Assembly: GCA_944472155.2 (NCBI GenBank)
Contig: OX235271.1
Location: forward strand, 105,475,256-105,539,255
Direction of reading: 5' to 3'
Length of the DNA stretch: 64,000 nt
DNA from: Trichobilharzia szidati
Taxonomy: Eukaryota; Platyhelminthes; Trematoda; Strigeidida; Schistosomatidae
Positions 58,237-64,000 of this stretch are shown piece after piece (position 1 is the first letter of the stretch; each line of letters begins with the position of its first letter). The notes under the pieces were generated by a model. It was given only the letters and a program-made list of their open reading frames with translations. It searched no databases and had not been told where the DNA came from. Both the position numbers and the translations under genes were made by a program.

Positions 58237-59024
58237 ATCTCAGTAATGTCTAGTGGGCATAGTTTTCTGAATCCTACAGAAATTATATTCTCATATTTAG
58301 GAATCTGTAGTCATCAAATATAAGCTGAACATGCCTCATCTCTAAACAGCTATGCACAATGTTAACAACATAGAGAAATACTTAAACTATTGTAAGATAC
58401 ACGGACCTGTTGTGTTGATGAGTATAACAATGACATATAAAGCAACCTAGACACTCAATCGTGACACTGCATCTGTACTGTTTCAGGTAAATGGAAATTT
58501 CAGAAGAAATTCGTCTCCACTATTGGTAATCAAAAACACTGCGGTGTTAAACTTACAGTGTCAGACGGTAGATTAATAATAATACAGCTAACTAGATTCA
58601 ATTCTCGTAATCAACACAAACCATGTGTATATTATTACTATACAGTGAATCATTGCACTAATTGAAACAGTGAGGAAAATTAAACGAGTTATTGCCTTCT
58701 CAAATGCACTGCACTTGCAACAATCACGAGAACCACCTACATTTGTTAGCCTAGCAGTCAGCTAAGCAAACAATGGCACAATATTAATACAGTTGAGATA
58801 TTTTTGTACACTGAATTCACATAACCCAGATTATACTGCGCCAATCAGTGTAAATATATATTAAATCCACTTGGAGATAACCTTTCAACTTACCATAATT
58901 CCTGTCCATGGACAGGATGTGTGTTTGCAAACACACATACAGTGAAAGACACGGCTACATGATAACTTCTGTTCCCGCAGAAGGTTCTGTTAGCATTTAT
59001 AGGTGATTCTCATGTACTGATAGC

Positions 59025-60172
59025 GGCCGAGTTAAACTTTAGACACCAATAACTACCAATCAGCGATGACGTCGAATTATCCAATGAGATTCACGAACGT
59101 AGTTCAATGTTGTACAGCGCTTGATTCACTTACAATGCGTGCCCTTACAAGGTTACGTTTGCAGTTCGAGGAGGATAGTGTAGTTCAGTATTGCCTAAAC
59201 TTAGGCTTGCTAAGAAAGGAGAGAAAGTGTTCCTGTGGTGGTGTTATGACTCTGAAAAGCTATTCGATGTCAACTGATGGATTTGTCCATCGTTGTGGAA
59301 TATGTTGGAAACGAGTTAGTATTAGAGAGGGTAAGCTGCTAATTTTAATATTCCGCAGGAACATTTTTGCTAGGTCACATCTCTCTCTAACCCAAATTTT
59401 GTATATCTGCAACTATTGGGTACTGAAGCAGCCAGTGAGAGTGGCAGCTGCGGAGACGGAGAACAACCTCGTCTCAACAGTCCAATGGTATCAGCATTGT
59501 AGAGATATAGCATCATGGAAAATGGACAGAATTACTTCGCTGTTAGGCGGGGAGGACGTAGTAGTCCATGTAGACGAGACAGTGTTGATAAAGAAGAAAT
59601 ACAATCGGGGTCGTCAGAGAGCAAACAACATTTGGGTTATCGGTTTATACGACACGTCCCTTCGAAAAGGGTTTGTTGAAAGGATAGGAGACAGGAAGGC
59701 GAGCACTTTGATCCCTATTACAACTCGACTTGTGAAAAGGGGTTCAATTGTGCATATGGACGAGTGGAAAGGCTATGATTCCTTGTCATCTCTGGGTTAC
59801 ATTCACCATGGAGTGAACCACTCGAATGATTACGTCGATCCTGTTACTGGGACTCATACCAATTCAAATGAAGGTTTTTAGGGGAGATTGAAAAATAGGA
59901 TCCGGGCTATAAAAGGGTGGCAAAAGGATCCCATTTTTAGTCATTTGGACGAATATATGTACAGAATGTGGTGCGATTCTTCTATTGACAGTCCCATCTT
60001 TTTGTCCCATGTTCGAGAAAGATAACCATTGTAACGGTTTTATACTTTTTTCTATGCATTTTTGTACAAATATACGCTTCCACTTATCATAAACGCCTCT
60101 TCAATGTGATTGGTCAGTTCAAGGTCGTTTGCTGATTGGTTGTTATTGGTGTCGGAAGTTTAACTTTGCGCA
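59025..60172 (+). mobile_element. Merlin DNA transposon
   Basis: Inverted repeats at 59031-59064 and 60131-60164 match at 30 of 34 bases (gttaaactt, acaccaataac and accaatcagc are shared). They enclose a Merlin/ISXO2-type transposase. The outermost six bases are less alike and no 8-bp target duplication was found. Merlin elements are known from schistosomes. The element starts exactly where copy B stops matching copy A. Confidence 0.85.
59066..60025 (+). pseudogene. Merlin (DDE_ISXO2-type) transposase
   Basis: The ATG directly follows the left inverted repeat. 271 open codons are followed by TAG at 59879-59881, and the same frame then continues for 47 codons to TAA. An N-terminal zinc-ribbon-like part (CSCGG and CGIC) precedes the catalytic domain. 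Catalytic residues lie in VVHVDETVLIKKKYNRGRQ, VHMDEWKGYDSL and HTNSNEG. The stop comes two codons after the EG of that last motif, in the place of a normally conserved Trp (TGG to TAG is one transition). The helix with LKNRIRAIKGW and the end of the fold would be lost. Everything else looks intact. Confidence 0.88.
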
Positions 60173-60538
60173 ATTCACGGGGGAATTGTAAGATATGCGA
60201 CCAATAATGTTTGCAGATCATTTGTCATTGTAAATGGTCAAAAATGTACATTCTTTGTTCTCTTTCAAAAAGTTAAATGGAAGCTGAAATGGTGAGAGAC
60301 AAAAGAAGACAAACAACAACAACAACGCAAAAGAAAGCAAGTGGAGTGCTTAGGGAGTGATTAATGTGAATATACACATTTATATTCTGTTTAGTAATTA
60401 TAGTTATTTTGGTGCACTAACTAACTATTCCCGTGATGCTAACTTTTATATTGTGTGAACTAATATTATTGTCCTGTGTAAAAATGTCTATCATGTACTT
60501 CCAATAATATTCAAATTTATAATTGTAGTTTGTTGTAA
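60173..60538 (-). other. 3' UTR or flank of the minus-strand LINE
   Basis: Low-complexity sequence with a caacaacaac run. It follows the stop of the LINE at 60539, so part is probably its 3' UTR. The exact end is not visible. Confidence 0.4.
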
Positions 60539-61655
60539 CTACACGTTTAATGAACTTAGAATATCTATGTGGGGTGAAAAAGTGGGTGTAGGATTCAGAC
60601 GCAGAAGTGCACTGTCATCTTTGAGCAGTCTGGTGACTGAGGAGATGAACACTGCGAGTGTGTTTGCATCGCGCACATCAGCAGGTAGCCTATTCCAAAT
60701 GACTGAAAACTTATTTAAGAAGAAATTATACCGCATGTAAGTCTGACAATGCTCTATAGCAACTAGGTTGTGATGATTTCTAAGATTGTAACTGATGACA
60801 GCGGTAGGTTTAATTATTGCCTCGGAGGAGTGCACGAGCAGATTAGTTAGCTTGTAGTAAAAAATTAGGTTTAGCTTAAGACGTCTTTTCCAGAGTGGTT
60901 CTAAACTTAGTCTGTCGCAACGTTCATAGTATTGGAGGCCACTTTCTAAACCAAGAATTCTTAAGGTGAATTGCCGTTGCACTCCTTCTAACTTAAGCCT
61001 GTCATTTTGTCCGAGTCCGCTAAGAATAAACGGGCAGTATTCTAAAATAGGTCGGACACATACTTTATTTAATAAAACCCTGGTTTCACAACAAAATAAA
61101 TTGCGAGTTATGCATCCCAGGAGCCTTCGTGTTTTACGCCTGGCATAATCAGTTTGTTCAGAGAACGTTAAGTTACTAGAGTATCTGATGCCGAGATCTA
61201 CGACTGAGTTGAGCTTGGCTAGTTTACGCCTATTTATTTCAAGATTTAGGTCAAGGTTACTGTTTCCGATACAAATCCAGCCGCATTTATCAATGTTGAA
61301 CTTTAGACAGGATTCAGTACACCATGTTGCGAGACTACTTAGTTCAGGATGCATTTCATTTACCATATCGCTTAGTTCATGAGCGTAGCAGGAGTAAACG
61401 ACTTTGAGGTCGTCAGCATATAGGAATGATTTACCTAAGGTGAAGCAGTTGCAAATGCTGTTGATGTATACTGTAAATAAAAGTGGACCTAGGACACTAC
61501 CTTGCACAACCCCACTTGTGATCTGCCTAGGATGAGATAATACAGATCCAACCTTGGTTATTTGTACCCTATTGCTTAGAAACGATTTTAACCACTTCAG
61601 TAATGGATTGCGAATCCCACATGAATACAGCTTCTCAAAGGGAATACTGTCAAAA
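60539..61655 (-). pseudogene. CR1/Jockey-like LINE, 5'-truncated, intact C-terminal half
   Basis: This encodes about 370 uninterrupted residues of a non-LTR polymerase. It begins inside RT motif A (FDSIPFEKLYS) and continues through SGVVQGSVLGPLLF, the FLYADDLKVV catalytic box, TWCTESCLKFNIDKCGW, LEGVQRQFTLRILG and VIWNRLPADVRDA near the end. The first 11 residues of the open frame come from the neighbouring sequence. The 5' truncation point abuts the start of another truncated LINE on the opposite strand. The frame has no lesion, suggesting a recent copy. Confidence 0.88.
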
Positions 61656-64000
61656 CTTGTAGAAAATAAAGCGCTTGTGGGTAACTCCAAAAGTCAGGAA
61701 CTTTGTGGGATATTGCAGAAACGTCGAAACAGCAGTAAAGACAATACTGTGAGCAGCTTGGAACATAAGAATATAATATACAATGATCCCCAGGTTATGA
61801 GTGAACCCCTCAGTGAGTGGTTTTGCAATGACGCCAGAGTGCACCCGACCCAAAATTTCCAAATGACCTGCAAAAGTAACCACAAATTAGGCGAAATAGA
61901 CTTTAATATACAAAATATAGACTCAGCGATTAAGACGTTGAAGTCTAATGGTAGTACTGGAACAGACGACATACCATCTATCATATACAAAAATGGTAGC
62001 ACGGAAATGGTAATCTTGTTACTTAGAATATTTACTCTCTCGTTGGAAACTGGAACTTATCCTGAAGTGTGGAAAACCACATACATATTACCTAAGCACA
62101 AAGCAGGGGCCAAAACCAGTGCGTGCAACTATAGACCTATCAATATAACACCGGTAACATCCCGAATAATGGAGAAAGTGGTTAAAGACCGAGTGTCAGA
62201 CAACTTAATTGAACATGAACTTATCAATCCATCACAACACGGATTTCTCAAAAAGAGATCATGTGTTACCTGTCACAGACATTTTCAACGAAGTTACACG
62301 AAGTAGGGACAACAGAGAACTAGTAATTGTACTACATTTCGACATAACAAAAGCCTTCGACAGAGTTCCCCATAATCTGCTAGTCATCAGGTTATGCTCA
62401 CTAGGGATATGTGACCCTCTCCTGAGCCGGATAAAATCATTTCTCTGTGGTCGAAGTCAGACAACGAAAGTTGGCTCGATAATCTCAAGGCCTAAACCAG
62501 TAAGTAGTGGTGTGATCCAGGGAAGTGTATTAGGCACACTCTTATTCATAATATATATAAACAGTGTCTGTGAATGCTTTAGTGAAGGTAAACCAATACT
62601 ATATGCAGATGACCTAAAAGTGACCTATAAATGCAAGAGCACAGATCTTGGAATAACAGTAAACACCATACAGCAATAATTAGAAAAAATGGATACATGG
62701 TGTGACACCTCGCAACTCCAATTTAATGTCGAAAAATGTGGCTGGCTCTGCATAGGTTGCAACAATTTAGAACTTGACCTGACAATTCAAGGCCATGCAC
62801 TTCTACGACTGGAATCTGTACTGAACCTAGGGCTGAAATATTCACATAACTTATCATTTTCTGAACATATCTCCAAACAAGTGTCAAAGTCACGCAGACT
62901 TATCGGCTTTCTACTCAGGAACTTCTACAGAAATGAGTCTAGAATTCTGTTGTACAAGGTTTGTGTGTGTCCTTTATTTGATTACTGGTAACTCGTGTAT
63001 AGTAGTATACGCATAGAGGACAAATTGAAAGTCGAGGGAGTGCAGAGGTACTCCACGTTAAAATTACTCGGAACCGAAAATGGTGCGAACTACTCCACTA
63101 GATGTGATACCCTAGGACTAGAAACACTATGGCTAAGACGCCTGAGGCTAAACTTGACACTTTACTATAAGCTTCTAAACCACTTGGTTTTTACCTCTAC
63201 TAATGGCACTCGACTTTCAGATGACAATGGCTACAAACTTAGACACACTAAGGGTACAATAGCTATGGAACAATGTTAAAGAGTCACCAGGCAAAAGTTT
63301 TACTTGACTGGGTTATGGAAATGCGTCAAGCAAGTACATTGGCCTCCTTCAAAAAGGTGCTTAATGACAAACTACAAGAGTTTGCAAACGATAGTAGTTC
63401 TAGTTCCTATCTGAGAGCCTCCGAAATTATAGGTCCATTTAATGTATAAGCTTAAATACTACACCTGTTATTTTTTGCCTATATTTATAATTCTAGATAA
63501 AACATTAACGGTTATGATACGTATCCTCAAACAGGCAAGAAATCTCGTTTGTAAAACTACTACCCAACACAATAAGTGGAATAAAATGGACATAAACCGA
63601 CAACATGCAAAAGGTGTAGCTCACCACAACATCACATGAACAGATGTAAGCTCGTTGGGCACCACATATCCCTCACGAACTACAACCCACCTTTCCTTAG
63701 ATAATGTGATGAACTTATATCCATAATGTTGCTGAGCAGTTAATATTCTCAACCCCTGTCGGAACAGCTGAAATTCATAAAACTTCTCACGCTAAGAAAA
63801 TACCCACAAGCAGTAGAAATCCATAAATTAATGCGTCTGAAGCTTATGTATTTACTCCCAACAATGACACTGTAGATCAAATGAGATAAACATTTCACCG
63901 ATTTCAAAATAACACATCAATGAACTATAATTCAAAGATTCTGCACACAACAAAGTTATGTATGAAAATTGACTTCAAGCTTTATTTTTTTCCCAGGCAC
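61656..64000 (+). mobile_element. CR1/Jockey-like LINE, 5'-truncated, runs off the window
   Basis: Related to the minus-strand LINE (roughly half the residues match). It covers the pre-RT region (IKTLKSNGSTGTDDIPSIIY), RT blocks YRPINITPVTSRIMEKVV, FDITKAFDRVPHNLL, SGVIQGSVLGTLLF and ILYADDLKV, and the C-terminal domain to about 63450, then 3' UTR. Lesions are a frame change near 62260, TAA at 62677-62679, 62989-62991 and about 63277, and a short deletion near 63315. From 63225 onward it matches 6790-7594 closely. The 3' end lies beyond base 64000. Confidence 0.85.

Larger units (their letters stand above)
45497..59024 (+). repeat. long repeat, copy B, with nested LTR elements
   Basis: This is the partner of copy A (15838-20453). 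It is interrupted by the Gypsy element 47321-52508 and by the spectrin/DPP3-bearing element 53754-58236; removal of both leaves about 3.9 kb. Near 46000-46140 the plus strand reads VAIGKFSEEHIKPGDFRTWF and then EVEKALKLFEKLSIPSV, an open 45-codon stretch better preserved than in copy A. It may be a gag-like or exon relic. The right end abuts the Merlin transposon. Confidence 0.8.

Noticed and set aside
61188..61382. Plus-strand open frames over 60.9-61.4 kb
   Set aside because: They are shadows of the minus-strand LINE polymerase.
1..64000. CRISPR arrays, operons or prokaryotic defence systems
   Set aside because: No spaced direct-repeat array or bacterial-type gene was seen, and introns and LINEs show that the DNA is eukaryotic.

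Overview
This window reads as nuclear DNA of a trematode flatworm, most likely a schistosome or close relative. It is AT-rich, introns at gene 5' ends are only 28-41 nt, and one gene shows the small-5'-intron, long-3'-intron pattern known from Schistosoma. It is packed with schistosome-type transposons: RTE-like and CR1/Jockey-like LINEs, Ty3/Gypsy and BEL/Pao LTR elements, Merlin, a Mutator-like gene and tRNA-derived SINEs. There is no prokaryotic content. All comparisons were made by eye.

Layout. 1-10 kb is old repeat: a degraded Gypsy copy with a SINE inside it (2.98-4.43 kb), two diverged copies of an RTE-derived composite (5.44-6.76 and 8.40-9.49 kb), and a CR1 3' end. 10.74-12.82 kb (-) is a nine-exon Mutator-like transposase gene whose frame and DDE triad can be followed throughout. 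15.84-20.45 kb is copy A of a long repeat; copy B lies at 45.50-59.02 kb. 23.05-34.23 kb (+) is a ten-exon host gene for a 487-residue protein with an N-terminal coiled coil and CxxC, and a C-terminal zinc finger plus PPSTPTGFW-type motif. A CtIP/Sae2-like DNA-repair factor is my tentative reading. 37.75-38.26 kb (-) is the last exon of an unidentified gene. 40.57-45.0 kb (-) is a decayed Gypsy element carrying a foreign 361-bp insert.

Copy B is split by two young LTR elements. The first is a 5.19-kb Gypsy element (47321-52508) whose LTRs differ at one base. The second, 53754-58236 (-), is the most striking object here: a 4.48-kb BEL/Pao-type element with about 99% identical LTRs and a TSD. 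Between its LTRs it has no protease, reverse transcriptase, RNase H or integrase core. It carries a gag-like start, about 6.5 intronless alpha-spectrin repeats, an intronless C-terminal part of dipeptidyl peptidase III, and the BEL/Pao integrase tail (DUF5641). All of this is in one reading frame broken only by two TAA codons. Copy A preserves the matching empty site. I read this as a retroelement that captured processed transcripts of two host genes.

The right end (59.0-64.0 kb) holds a Merlin transposon with one premature stop and two related CR1/Jockey-like LINEs meeting head to head. The transposons interact in visible ways: nested insertions, a SINE that shares its tail with an RTE LINE, and a non-autonomous LTR element that would need a partner's enzymes to move.
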